A DNA stretch of 64,000 nucleotides from Brevundimonas viscosa (GCF_900116065.1 NZ_FOZV01000003.1:62001-126000); one strand, 5' to 3'. Numbered from the stretch's first letter, positions 1 through 9,334 are shown. Translations and numbers: made by a program. Notes: generated by a model not told the origin, from the letters alone.

Positions 1-660
1 GAACGCCACCGCTGACAGGAACACCGCTTCAAACCGGGAGCCGAGGCGCTCCAGCAGGGCGGTCATCAGCATAACCCGGAACACCACCTCTTCCATTGAG
101 GCCGCGAGGAAGGTGACGGGAAGCACGAAGAGAACGCGTCCGATCGAGGGAGGATCGAGTCGATCCGGAGCCCACGACCAGGCCGCCCAACTCCATGCCG
201 TCGCAATCCCGATCCCGACGACGCAGAGCACGAGCAGGGAGGGCCAACCCGGCCGCGCTACCCGGCTCGGCCAGCGAACCTCCCGTGCCAGCAGGAAGGC
301 GGCGGGCACGAGCGTCGAGGCGATGAGGGAGACGACTATCGCACTAAGCGCATCAAGGCGACCCATCCACTCAAGCGCCCGTCCGCCTGCCAACATGACG
401 CCCATTGTGGAGACGATCATCCAGCCGATCGGGCGAAGCTGATCCGGCGTTCGCATCGTCCAGTAGGTCGCGTTTCCCCCGGTCGCCCAGCGCAGCGCCA
501 GGAACACCGCCCCGAAGAGGATGAGCGTCAGGACGCCGAACACGGCGATGATCTCGGCGACGAATTCGTCCCCGAGGACGCCCGGCCGGGAGACGCACAC
601 CCACCATGCCAGTGCAGCCAGCGCCGCCGCCGAAAGTTGAGACAATCTGCGCGACGTCAT
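1..660 (-). CDS. CPBP-family intramembrane metalloprotease, C-terminus cut by window edge
   Basis: The reading frame is open from an ATG at 660 to the left edge, giving 220 residues without a stop. Hydrophobic stretches lie near residues 8-24, 35-57, 80-93, 105-125 and 140-162. The sequence EEVVFR at residues 190-195 matches the EExxxR motif of CPBP/CAAX-type (Abi) membrane proteases, where the two glutamates take part in metal-dependent catalysis. The later motifs (FxxxH and the last His/Asn motif) would lie beyond the window. A G-rich Shine-Dalgarno-like run precedes the ATG. The gene is divergent from the TspO-like gene. The substrate is unknown; bacterial members act in prenyl-protein-like processing, bacteriocin immunity or unknown roles. 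Confidence 0.75.
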   Translation of the reverse strand, partial: MTSRRLSQLSAAALAALAWWVCVSRPGVLGDEFVAEIIAVFGVLTLILFGAVFLALRWATGGNATYWTMRTPDQLRPIGWMIVSTMGVMLAGGRALEWMGRLDALSAIVVSLIASTLVPAAFLLAREVRWPSRVARPGWPSLLVLCVVGIGIATAWSWAAWSWAPDRLDPPSIGRVLFVLPVTFLAASMEEVVFRVMLMTALLERLGSRFEAVFLSAVAF

Positions 661-790
661 CCATCCCCCCGATACGCCTGGGGCGACGGTAAGCGCGACC
701 TTCGCGGCGGCGCAACCACAGCGCGTTCCTCCCGGGATGCGGAACCGGCCCTCTCGCGCATCATTGTTCCGGGCGGAAAAGGAGAGCCGG

Positions 791-1336
791 ATGGTTGCGA
801 TCGACGAGGCCGTGGACAATGCGAAGGACGCGGCGACGGACTTCCTGAATGCCGAAGGCCGTCACCCCGGGCATGTGCTGCTGGGGGCGCTGCTGACTGT
901 CGGCTTCGCCTTCGCCGCCACCACCCTCGCCCGCCGGGCCATCCGGCCGCAGCCGCTGCACGAGGCGGACGGCGGCAAGCCGGTGACCGAGCGGCCGCGC
1001 GGGGCGCTGAGCCTGATCCTGCCGGCGGTGTTCTCGGCCACCACATTGTCGGCGCTACGGGTGTGGAACGCTCCGCCGGCGCCCGCCCGCAGTCGCGCCA
1101 TCGGCCTGTGGACCGCGGCCCAGGCGCTGAACGCCGTGTGGATCGCCCTGCGCCCGGCCAGCCGCGGCCTGCAGATCGCTGCGGCCATGTCGACGGCGGG
1201 CATGGCGGCGGCCTTCGCCCACGAGGCCCGCAAGATCGACCTGAAGGCGGGCCAGTGGGCCGCGCCCATGGGCAGCGGGGTCCGCATCGCCAATACGGTG
1301 CAGGAGAAGGTCGACGAGCAGCCGACGCTGCACTGA
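791..1336 (+). CDS. TspO/MBR-like membrane protein, divergent
   Basis: 181 residues. The start at 791 is chosen because GGAGAG lies five bases upstream; an upstream in-frame ATG at 737 lacks such a site. Hydrophobic segments are visible around residues 30-45, 70-90, 100-120 and 130-147. The order of motifs (RVWNAPP, LWTAAQALNAVW, then an amphipathic end GSGVRIANTV) resembles the tryptophan-rich sensory protein TspO, which binds porphyrins and other tetrapyrroles in the membrane, but many family tryptophans are missing. Assignment is therefore by overall pattern only. It is followed at once by a hairpin and then by efp. Confidence 0.45.
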   Translation: MVAIDEAVDNAKDAATDFLNAEGRHPGHVLLGALLTVGFAFAATTLARRAIRPQPLHEADGGKPVTERPRGALSLILPAVFSATTLSALRVWNAPPAPARSRAIGLWTAAQALNAVWIALRPASRGLQIAAAMSTAGMAAAFAHEARKIDLKAGQWAAPMGSGVRIANTVQEKVDEQPTLH

Positions 1337-1356
1337 GCCCGGCCGCCTTGCCGGGC
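1337..1356 (+). terminator. Stem-loop directly after the TspO-like gene
   Basis: GCCCGGC at 1337-1343 pairs with GCCGGGC at 1350-1356 around a six-base loop, immediately after the stop codon. Only a short T run (GGTTTCC) follows, so it may be a weak terminator or an mRNA-stabilising hairpin between the TspO-like gene and efp. Confidence 0.45.
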
Positions 1357-1439
1357 GCCGTGGTTTCCTCTAGGGACTGCGCCCGATTTCGCGCGCGCCG
1401 GACGGTCGGACGCCCGCGCCTCCAGACCTCCGAGATTCC

Positions 1440-2006
1440 ATGAAGATCAACGGCAACACCATCAAGCCCGGCATGGTCCTGCAGCACAACGGCGGGCTGT
1501 GGGTGGTCACCAAGGCCAGCCACGTCAAGCCGGGCAAGGGCGGCGCCTTCGCCAACGTCGAGGCCAAGAACCTCGAGACCGGCAACAAGCTGAACGAGCG
1601 CTTCCGCTCGGAAGACAAGGTCGAGCGCGTCACGCTCGAGCAGAAGGACTTCTCGTACCTGTACGAGCAGGGCGACGCCCTGGTGTTCATGGACGACGCC
1701 ACCTACGAGCAGATCGAGCTGCAGAAGGACTGGGTCGGCGACGAGCGCATCCCCTACCTGCAGGACGGCATGAAGGTGGTCATCGAGATGCACGAGGGCC
1801 GGCCGATCGGCCTGGAGCTGCCCGAGCAGGTGACCCTGACCGTCGCCGAGACCGAGCCGACGGTGAAGGGCCAGACCGCCTCCTCGTCCTACAAGCCGGC
1901 CATCGCCGACAACGGCGTGCGCATCATGATCCCGCCGTACATGTCGGCCGGCGAGCGCATCGTGGTCGACACGACGACGGGCGAATACGTCCGCCGCGCC
2001 GACTGA
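1440..2006 (+). CDS. efp: Translation elongation factor P
   Basis: 188 residues, the usual EF-P length. EF-P binds between the ribosomal P and E sites and relieves stalling at consecutive prolines. The N-terminal KOW-like domain carries the loop KPGKGGAF, in which Lys33 sits at the site that EpmA-type enzymes beta-lysylate in many proteobacteria. The C-terminal OB domains end with [17 protein letters not shown], the typical EF-P tail. Start ATG at 1440. Targets are visible in the same window: the lipoprotein at 8191-9276 has nine prolines in a row. Confidence 0.97.
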   Translation: MKINGNTIKPGMVLQHNGGLWVVTKASHVKPGKGGAFANVEAKNLETGNKLNERFRSEDKVERVTLEQKDFSYLYEQGDALVFMDDATYEQIELQKDWVGDERIPYLQDGMKVVIEMHEGRPIGLELPEQVTLTVAETEPTVKGQTASSSYKPAIADNGVRIMIPPYMSAGERIVVDTTTGEYVRRAD

Positions 2007-2099
2007 TCCTTCCGGCTCCATCGGGGCCGTCCAGCGTTTGAACTTCTCCGCCTGTCCGGGCTGCGCGCCTTTTCAGGACTTGCGGACCAGGAGATTCCC

Positions 2100-2906
2100 A
2101 TGGCCCTCGCCTCCGCCCTTCTGCAAGTGATGATGGACGCGGTCCGCAAGACGGCGCGGCCGATCCTGCGCGACTTCGGCGAGGTGTCGAACCTGCAGAT
2201 GTCGAGGAAGGGCCCGGGCGACTTCGTCACCGCCGCCGACCTCAAGGCCGAGCAGACCCTGTTCGAACTGCTCACCAAGGCCCGCCCCGGCTACGGCTTC
2301 CTCGGCGAGGAGCGCGGCATGATCGAGGGTACCGACAAGTCGCACCGCTGGATCGTCGACCCGATCGACGGCACCACCAACTTCATGCACGCCATGCCGC
2401 ACTTCGCCATCACCGTGGCGCTGGAGCGGTTCGCCCCCGACGGCGGTTCGGAGATCGTGGCCGGGGTGACCTACAACCCGGTGATGAACGAGATGTTCTG
2501 GGCCGAGAAGGGCAAGGGCTCCTACCTCAACGACGGTCGCATCCGTGTGGCCGGACGCAAGGATCTGTCGGAGAGCCTGATCGCCACCGGACTGCCCTTC
2601 ATCGGCAAGACGGGGCACGCCCAGGCCATCAAGGACATCCACGCGGTGGGGCAGCGGGTGGCGGGCATCCGCCGGCTGGGTTCGGCGGCGCTGGACTTCG
2701 CCTGGGTCGCCTGCGGCCGGTACGACGCCTACTACGAGCGCAATCTGCAGCCGTGGGACGTGGCGGCGGGCCTGCTGTTCGTCACCGAGGCGGGCGGGAT
2801 CGTGACGACCATCGACGCCGACGGCGATCCGAAGGCCGGCAAGCAGATCCTGGCGGCGAATCCGGAGCTGCACCCGCAGCTGCGCAAGGTGCTGCAGGGG
2901 GCCTGA
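2100..2906 (+). CDS. suhB: Inositol monophosphatase family protein (SuhB-like)
   Basis: 268 residues. Metal-binding motifs of the Mg-dependent, Li-sensitive phosphatase family are present in order: GDFVTAADL near residue 40, GEE near 71, DPIDGTTNF near 90-98 and WDVAAG near 220. These coordinate the catalytic metal ions that hydrolyse inositol-1-phosphate and related sugar or nucleotide phosphates. SuhB also affects rRNA antitermination in E. coli; whether that applies here is unknown. AGGAGA precedes the ATG. It converges on recN with only about 10 bases between stops. Confidence 0.93.
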   Translation: MALASALLQVMMDAVRKTARPILRDFGEVSNLQMSRKGPGDFVTAADLKAEQTLFELLTKARPGYGFLGEERGMIEGTDKSHRWIVDPIDGTTNFMHAMPHFAITVALERFAPDGGSEIVAGVTYNPVMNEMFWAEKGKGSYLNDGRIRVAGRKDLSESLIATGLPFIGKTGHAQAIKDIHAVGQRVAGIRRLGSAALDFAWVACGRYDAYYERNLQPWDVAAGLLFVTEAGGIVTTIDADGDPKAGKQILAANPELHPQLRKVLQGA

Positions 2907-2916
2907 GCCCCCTCCC

Positions 2917-4617
2917 CTAGCCGATTAGCGCCCTGGCGGCGGCGCGCGCCTCGTCGGTGACGACGGCGCCCGACAGCATGCGGGCGATCTCCTCCAGCCG
3001 CTGCGTCTCGTCCAGCGCATCGACGGTGGTGGTCGTCAGGCCGCCGGCGTCGGACTTGCGCACCTTCCAGTGGACGTGGCCGCGGGCGGCGACTTGGGGG
3101 CTGTGGGTGACGACCAGAACCTGCGCGCCCTGCGACAGGCGCTGAAGCCGGGTGCCGACCGCCTCGGCCACGGCCCCGCCGACGCCCTGGTCGACCTCGT
3201 CGAAGATCATCACCGGCTGGCGCTGGTCCTCGCGGCCGGCGAGCGCCGCCTTCATGGCGAGGGCGAAGCGGGCCAGTTCGCCGCCCGAAGCGATGGCGTC
3301 GAGCGGGCCGAAGGCCGTACCGGCGTTGGTGGCGATCTCGAAGCGCACCGTCTCGACGCCCAAGGGGCCGCGACGGCCCTCGGCCACCGGCTCGAAGGCG
3401 ACGCGGAAGCGGGCTCGTTCCAGCTTGAGCGGCCCCAGTTCCTCCATCACCGCGGTCATCAGGCGCTCGGCGGCGGCTTCGCGCGCCGAGGTCAGCAGGG
3501 TGGCGGCCATGTCGTAGGCCTCGCGGGCGGCGGCGGCGGCGCGCTCGGCGGCGGTGATGGCCTCGGCGCCATCCTCGATCAGGCGCAGCTGCTCGCGGAA
3601 GCGGACGCGCAGCACCGGCAGCAGTTCGACGGATGTGTTCAGCTTGCGGGCCGCGGCGCGCAGGGCGAACAGCCGCTCCTCGGCCTTGTCCAGCCGCCCG
3701 GGCTCGAAGTCGAAGGCGTCGGCGGCCGCGTCGACGGCGGCGATGGCTTCCTGGGCCTCGACGAGGGTGCGGTCGATGGCCTCGGCGGCGACGGAGAGGC
3801 GCTGCAGGATGGGATGGTCGGGCTCCGCCCCCGCCTGCCCCGCCCTCTGCCGGGCGTGCTCCACGGCGCGCAGGGCGGCGGCCAGGTTGCGGGCCAGCTT
3901 GTCGCCGCCCAGCTGGGCGCGGGCGTCCTGGAGGTCGGCGATGGCCTTCTCGGCGGCGCCGAGGATGGCGCGTTCCCCGGCCAGTTCGGTCTCCTCGTCC
4001 GGCTGGGGATCGAGGGCGTCGAGGTCGGCGAGGTTCTCGGCCAGTTCCCCGGCCCGGGCGGCGGCGTCGGCGGCTTCGGCTTTCAGGGCCGCGACGGTCT
4101 GCTCGGCCGCCTTCAGGCGTTCGGCGGCGCGGGCCACCCCGTCGAGTTGCGGCTGCAGGCCGCCATAGGCGTCGAGCAGGGCGCGATGGGTCTTCCAGTC
4201 CAGCAGGCCGACGGTCTCGTGCTGCCCGTGCACCTCGACGAGGGCCTGGCCGATCTCGCGCAGGGCGGCGACGCCGGCGGGCTGGTCGTTGACGAAGGCG
4301 CGGCTGCGGCCGTCGGCGGTCAGGGTGCGGCGCAGGATCAGCTCCTCGCCGGGCGCGACCTCGAAGCCCTTTTCGGAGATCAGCTCGATCAGGGTCGGGT
4401 CGTCCGGCGCGGCGAAGACGGCGGTGGCCGAGGCCTGTTTCGCACCCGCCCGCACCAGGCCCGCTTCCGCCCGGGCGCCGAGCGCCAGACCCAGGGCGTC
4501 GAGGATGATCGACTTGCCGGCGCCGGTCTCGCCGGTGAGCACGGTCAGCCCGCTTTCGACCTCAAGGTCCAGCGCGTCGACCAGCACGATGTCGCGGATG
4601 GACAGGGCCGTCAGCAC
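2917..4617 (-). CDS. recN: DNA repair ATPase RecN
   Basis: 566 residues from a GTG at 4617 that is preceded by GGGAG; this gives the normal RecN length, whereas the longer frame adds a basic, non-conserved 32-residue extension. The N-terminal Walker A is GETGAGKS, the ABC signature is SGGELAR and Walker B is VMIFDEVDQGVGG, with a coiled-coil middle rich in Ala, Glu and Arg. RecN is an SMC-like protein that helps repair double-strand breaks. It lies 142 bases downstream of bamD on the same strand. A site one base off the alphaproteobacterial SOS box lies at 4744-4758, so damage control is possible. Confidence 0.95.
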   Translation of the reverse strand: MLTALSIRDIVLVDALDLEVESGLTVLTGETGAGKSIILDALGLALGARAEAGLVRAGAKQASATAVFAAPDDPTLIELISEKGFEVAPGEELILRRTLTADGRSRAFVNDQPAGVAALREIGQALVEVHGQHETVGLLDWKTHRALLDAYGGLQPQLDGVARAAERLKAAEQTVAALKAEAADAAARAGELAENLADLDALDPQPDEETELAGERAILGAAEKAIADLQDARAQLGGDKLARNLAAALRAVEHARQRAGQAGAEPDHPILQRLSVAAEAIDRTLVEAQEAIAAVDAAADAFDFEPGRLDKAEERLFALRAAARKLNTSVELLPVLRVRFREQLRLIEDGAEAITAAERAAAAAREAYDMAATLLTSAREAAAERLMTAVMEELGPLKLERARFRVAFEPVAEGRRGPLGVETVRFEIATNAGTAFGPLDAIASGGELARFALAMKAALAGREDQRQPVMIFDEVDQGVGGAVAEAVGTRLQRLSQGAQVLVVTHSPQVAARGHVHWKVRKSDAGGLTTTTVDALDETQRLEEIARMLSGAVVTDEARAAARALIG

Positions 4618-4743
4618 GGGAGTCTCCCGCGAAGGATGGAGGGGCCGGCGGGACGGACAGGTGGAATGGACAAGACGAATCGGTCTCCGGCGACGCCGGA
4701 GGATGCGAAGCAACGACCGCCCCCGGCAAGGCCGAGGCTAGCG

Positions 4744-4758
4744 GAACAGAACGGAAAC
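4744..4758 (-). promoter_or_regulatory. Near-match to LexA (SOS) box upstream of recN
   Basis: On the minus strand the sequence reads GTTT-N7-GTTC, one base different from the alphaproteobacterial LexA box GTTC-N7-GTTC. It lies about 127 bases before the recN start and next to the bamD stop codon. RecN is an SOS gene in many bacteria, which is the only reason to list it. One mismatch in eight bases is weak evidence. Confidence 0.25.
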
Positions 4759-4759
4759 G

Positions 4760-5605
4760 TCAGCCCGGAATGATCCGGCGCAGCCAGCTCTCGCGCTGGC
4801 CGGAGGGCTCGACGTCCGGGCGCGAGCCCTCCTCGGTCAGGAGGGCGTAGGCCTCGGCGTACCAGGGGCTGCCCGGATAGTTGTGGCCCAGCACGGCGCC
4901 GTTGCGGGTCGCCTCCTCCTTGAGGCCCAGCCCCAGGTAGACCTCGACGAGGCGATAGAGGGCCTCAGGGGTGTGGGAGGTGCGCTGGTAGGCCTCGTTG
5001 TCGATCACCGCCTTGTAGCGATTGATGGCCGCCAGCGGCTGTCCGGCGCGCTGGTAGTAGCGCCCGATCGACATCTCCTTGCCGGCCAGCTGGTCGTTGA
5101 CCATGTCGATCTTGACCGTGGCGTCGATGGCGTAAGGGGTGCCGGGGTAGCGCCGCGCCACGTCCCGGAGCCCATCCAGCGCCGCCTGGGCGTAGCCCTG
5201 GTCCCGGCCCACGTCGGTGATCTGCTCGAAGTTGCAGAGCGCCTTCATGTAGAAAGCGTAGGGCGCGCTGGGATTGCCCGGGAACAGGGCGATGAAGCGA
5301 TCCGCGGCGGCGATGGCCTCGGCGTAGTCATTGCTCTGATAGTAGGCGTAGATCTGCATCAGAATGGCGCGGCGCGACCATTCCGAATACGGGTGCTGGC
5401 GCTCGACCTCCTGGAAATAGTCGATCGCGTCGTTCCAGCGGCGGGATTCGAGGCGCTGGTAGCCGGTGTTGTAGAGGGCCTCGACCGGGCGTTCCTCATA
5501 GGCGAGACGCGGGCGGTTGCCGCGGCCGGAGCAGGCGGAGATCGTCAGGGCCGAGACGGCCACGGCCGAAAGGATCAGGCCGGTGCGGAACTTCGAAGCA
5601 GACAA
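4760..5605 (-). CDS. bamD: Outer membrane protein assembly factor BamD (lipoprotein)
   Basis: 281 residues from a TTG at 5605 that has GAGG upstream; the longer upstream frame has no plausible signal. The N-terminus is a lipoprotein signal peptide with lipobox ISAC, Cys25 being the lipidated residue. The rest is a set of tetratricopeptide repeats typical of BamD (YfiO/ComL), for example YNTGYQRLESRRWNDAIDYF and an HPYSEW motif. BamD sits on the periplasmic face of the outer membrane and, with BamA, inserts beta-barrel proteins. Downstream is recN; upstream and divergent is prs. Confidence 0.93.
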   Translation of the reverse strand: MSASKFRTGLILSAVAVSALTISACSGRGNRPRLAYEERPVEALYNTGYQRLESRRWNDAIDYFQEVERQHPYSEWSRRAILMQIYAYYQSNDYAEAIAAADRFIALFPGNPSAPYAFYMKALCNFEQITDVGRDQGYAQAALDGLRDVARRYPGTPYAIDATVKIDMVNDQLAGKEMSIGRYYQRAGQPLAAINRYKAVIDNEAYQRTSHTPEALYRLVEVYLGLGLKEEATRNGAVLGHNYPGSPWYAEAYALLTEEGSRPDVEPSGQRESWLRRIIPG

Positions 5606-5820
5606 GGACGACCTCAACTTGCAGGCCGGCGGGCAACCTCCCGTCGGCGCCCCCGGAAACGAGACGCGTTCTCTACACCAGCGGACAAGCTCGCGCCAAT
5701 GCCGCCACGAAGCCGCAAAAACGCAGGGCCGCGCCTTGTGGCCCGGCCATCCCCTGTTATGAAGCGCGCCAGCGCTCCGCGGCATGTCGCCGGGCGATGA
5801 CGGCGAAAGGATGACCGGCC

Positions 5821-6756
<936 letters not shown>

Positions 6757-6838
6757 GCTTTTTCGGAACGGCTTCGCCTTCGCCCCATTACCGCCCGGAA
6801 CGGGGGCGTTGATGACGCCGGCATTCAGAGGAGTTCCG

Positions 6839-8065
6839 ATGCGACCGGCTTTCCTGCGCGCCAGCCTGAGCCTCGCCGCCCTTGCGGCCGCCGCTTCGAT
6901 GGCGGCCGGGTGCGCCTCGCCCACCGCCCAGGCCGAAGCCGAAGCCCGGGCTCAGGCCGAGCAGGCCGCCGCCGAATACGCCCTGCGCGGCCCGTCGATC
7001 GCGCTGAACCAGTCGGTCGCGGATTCCGCAGCCACCTACATCGCCTTCGCGCGGGACATGGCCACCATCGAAGGCGGCTTCGAGAGCCCTGAGGCCATCC
7101 AGGCGGCGCTCGCCCGCGCCTCGAGCTACGATCCGGAGCAGCTGTCGCGGGGGCTGATCGCCTACGCCTCGATCCTGGCGCTGCAGTCGCCGGAGTTCGT
7201 GCAGGGCGTCCGGCAGTTCAACACCCCCGAAGCGACCCGGCAGCGGATCGTCGCCGAGATCGTCGCCGACCCCAAGCGCGCCTCCCGCCTGCCCGGGGCC
7301 GACGCTGCCGCCGGACTGATCATCGCCAGCCTGCAGACCGACGTCGAGGCGCTGAGCCGGGCGGCCAACTCCATCGAGAACGACGCGTACAACATCCAGA
7401 ATCCGTGGGATCCCCGACGGGCCTGGGCCGTGACCCAGATCGCCGATCGCCAGGGACGTCTGGATGCAGCCCACGGCGACGGAGAGGCGATGTTGCCGCC
7501 GGCCGCGCTGACCGCCCGGCTGTTCGCCGCGGCCCACGACGGGACCGGGCTGGCCGTGCGGGAGGGGCGCAGGGCCCCGCCCTATCCGCCTGTCGTGGAG
7601 AACGCACTGTCGCTCGCGGCGCTGGCGGCCCTGGGGGCCGCGGGCGAGAACGCCCGGCCGAATACGGATGCGCTGCAGTTCGACTGGACCAGCCGCACTT
7701 GCATGCAGATGGCCAAGCTGAACCTGCTGCAGTGCCTGGCCGCGTCGCGCCCGAACTACGAGGACATCTTCTGCCTCGGCCGTCACGTCGTCCGCGACCT
7801 GTCCACCTGCACGCGGGGCGCCGCCCTGCCCGCCGCGATCGTCACCGTGTCAGGCCTGACCACCACAGAGGTGGTCGAGGAACCGCCCGCTCCCAGAATT
7901 GTGATCGCGCCGGACCCGGTGCTTTCGCCGCCCGCACCGCGCATCGCCCCGGGGCCCGCCATCACACCGGCCACGCCCGCCAGCCCCGCCCCGACGCGGC
8001 TCACGCCGCCGCCGACGACGCCGGCGCGGTCCCTGACCGAAAGGCTCAACACGGGCGCCGACTAG
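6839..8065 (+). CDS. Lipoprotein of unknown function, paralogue of the next gene
   Basis: 408 residues from the ATG at 6839 with AGAGGAG upstream. A lipoprotein signal ends in a MAAGC lipobox, so the protein should be lipid-anchored. A short Ala/Glu-rich helix follows, then a core found also in the next gene: a block around SRGLIAYASILALQSPEFVQ, a central helical part, and a four-cysteine motif C-x10-C-x12-C-x11-C (Cys288, 299, 312, 324) containing QCLAASRPNYED. The C-terminal 80 residues are Pro/Thr/Ala-rich and probably unstructured. I do not recognise the family. The duplication and the conserved cysteines suggest a disulfide-stabilised periplasmic domain. Confidence 0.8.
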   Translation: MRPAFLRASLSLAALAAAASMAAGCASPTAQAEAEARAQAEQAAAEYALRGPSIALNQSVADSAATYIAFARDMATIEGGFESPEAIQAALARASSYDPEQLSRGLIAYASILALQSPEFVQGVRQFNTPEATRQRIVAEIVADPKRASRLPGADAAAGLIIASLQTDVEALSRAANSIENDAYNIQNPWDPRRAWAVTQIADRQGRLDAAHGDGEAMLPPAALTARLFAAAHDGTGLAVREGRRAPPYPPVVENALSLAALAALGAAGENARPNTDALQFDWTSRTCMQMAKLNLLQCLAASRPNYEDIFCLGRHVVRDLSTCTRGAALPAAIVTVSGLTTTEVVEEPPAPRIVIAPDPVLSPPAPRIAPGPAITPATPASPAPTRLTPPPTTPARSLTERLNTGAD

Positions 8066-8101
8066 CCGGCGAGTCCCGGAGGGTGCGTTCGCCCGGCAGG
8101 A

Positions 8102-8137
8102 TTAACCCTCGGCCAACCCTTTTTCTCGCGGTATAAG
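8102..8137 (+). promoter_or_regulatory. Candidate CtrA-type promoter upstream of second lipoprotein gene
   Basis: TTAA-N7-CCAAC at 8102-8117 half-matches the CtrA box TTAA-N7-TTAAC. A TATAAG hexamer at 8132-8137 sits where a -10 element would be if the box occupied the -35 region. The second lipoprotein start at 8191 lies about 50 bases downstream. Only the left half-site is perfect. Confidence 0.3.
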
Positions 8138-8190
8138 GGCCGTCAGTCATAGCTCCGCGCCGGGCCGGCGTCGGGTTGCTGGGGGTCAGT

Positions 8191-9276
8191 ATGTTCCAGG
8201 GTCACATGCGCCGCGGCCTTGCGCTCGCCGCCGTCGCCGCCGCCGCCGTCCTCGCCGGCTGCGCCACCGACGAGCCTCCGGCTCCGCCGCCGCCGCCGCC
8301 GCCGCCGCCGGCCGTGTCGCTCAACGAGGGGGTGGCCGAGGCCGCGTCGATCTACGTCGCCTTCATGCGCGAAGCCGGGGCAATCCCTGCCGGAGGGTTC
8401 TCCGACGCTGAGTCCATCCAGGCGGCGATCCGGCGCGGCGCCGCCTACGACCCGGCCCAGCTGTCGCGCGGCTTGATCGCCTATGGATCGATCCTCGCGC
8501 TGCAGTCTCCCGAGTTCGTCCAGGGCGTGCGCCAGTACGCCGTCGATCCGGCCACGCGGGAGGAGCTGGTCGCGCGCATCATCGCAGATCCCGCCACCGC
8601 CGCCGTCCTTCCCGGCGCCGAGGCCGCCGCCAGCCTGATCGCCGGCACCCTCGGGCAGGACGCCGCCGCCATGCTCGCCATCGCCGAGGCGGTGGAGAAC
8701 GACGCCTACAAGATCCAGGAGCGCGCCGATCCGCGCCGCCGCTGGGCCGTGACCCACATCGCCAATCGCGAGCAGCGCCTCGAGGGCGCCAAGACGCTCT
8801 CCGCGGCCAGCATGCTGCCGTCGGCCGAGGAGGCCGCCCGCCTGTTCGCCGCCGCCAACTCCGGCGGCGGACTGACCACGGCCGCCGCGACGGCCCGCGC
8901 GCCGTACACCCCGGCCGTGGTTCGCTCCCTGGCCCTGGCGGCGCTTGCGGCCCTGGGCGCCGGCGGCGAGGACGCCCGCCCGTATACCGAAGCCCTGACC
9001 GTCGAGCAGAACAGCGAGTTCTGCCTGAACATGTCCAAGCTGATGCTGTTCCAGTGCCTTGCGGCCTCGCGTCCCAGCTACGAGGACATGTTCTGCGTCG
9101 GCCGCCACATCGCCCGCGACCTGGCGACCTGCACCACCCAGACCATCACACCCGCGCCGCTGCCGGTCTCTCCGACGCTCGTGGCGGACGTCGACGCCGC
9201 AACGGCCGAACCGGTCGCGGCCGAAGCGGTCGCCGCTTCGGCGGCCGCCACGGCGAGCCTCGACAGCGGTCGCTGA
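8191..9276 (+). CDS. Lipoprotein of unknown function with poly-proline stretch, paralogue of the previous gene
   Basis: 361 residues from the ATG at 8191; an ATG at 8206 is an equally good start and gives a shorter signal peptide. The lipobox is VLAGC. After the anchor comes a run of nine prolines, all coded by CCG, then the same core as the previous gene: SRGLIAYGSILALQSPEFVQ, a WAVTHIANREQRL region, and the motif C-x10-C-x12-C-x11-C (Cys278, 289, 302, 314) with QCLAASRPSYED. The tail is Ala/Glu-rich. It follows its paralogue by 125 bases with its own candidate promoter. Family and function are unknown to me; the proline run may act as a spacer away from the membrane. Confidence 0.8.
   Translation: MFQGHMRRGLALAAVAAAAVLAGCATDEPPAPPPPPPPPPAVSLNEGVAEAASIYVAFMREAGAIPAGGFSDAESIQAAIRRGAAYDPAQLSRGLIAYGSILALQSPEFVQGVRQYAVDPATREELVARIIADPATAAVLPGAEAAASLIAGTLGQDAAAMLAIAEAVENDAYKIQERADPRRRWAVTHIANREQRLEGAKTLSAASMLPSAEEAARLFAAANSGGGLTTAAATARAPYTPAVVRSLALAALAALGAGGEDARPYTEALTVEQNSEFCLNMSKLMLFQCLAASRPSYEDMFCVGRHIARDLATCTTQTITPAPLPVSPTLVADVDAATAEPVAAEAVAASAAATASLDSGR
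8284..8310 (+). repeat. (CCG)9 trinucleotide repeat coding for nine prolines
   Basis: Nine perfect CCG codons lie just after the lipidated cysteine region of the second lipoprotein. Replication slippage would change the spacer length without shifting the reading frame. A run of this length should also require EF-P for efficient translation. Confidence 0.9.
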
Positions 9277-9305
9277 TCGACTGCGCGGGCCGCGGCCTTC
9301 GACGG

Positions 9306-9334
9306 TTGCGTCGGGGGCCGCCAGCGTGTAATAG
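9306..9334 (+). promoter_or_regulatory. Candidate promoter of rplY
   Basis: TTGCGT at 9306-9311 and TAATAG at 9329-9334 are separated by exactly 17 bases. This would give a leader of about 85 bases before the rplY start. The assignment is by spacing and sequence only. Confidence 0.4.

Noticed and set aside
3070..4773. A 567-codon plus-strand frame opposite recN
   Set aside because: Gly/Asp/Gln-rich antisense translation; recN has all three ATPase motifs in the other direction.
6765..6789. GGAAC-N16-CATT upstream of the first lipoprotein as an EcfG promoter
   Set aside because: The -10 part has a mismatch at the most conserved position and the context is not otherwise promoter-like.
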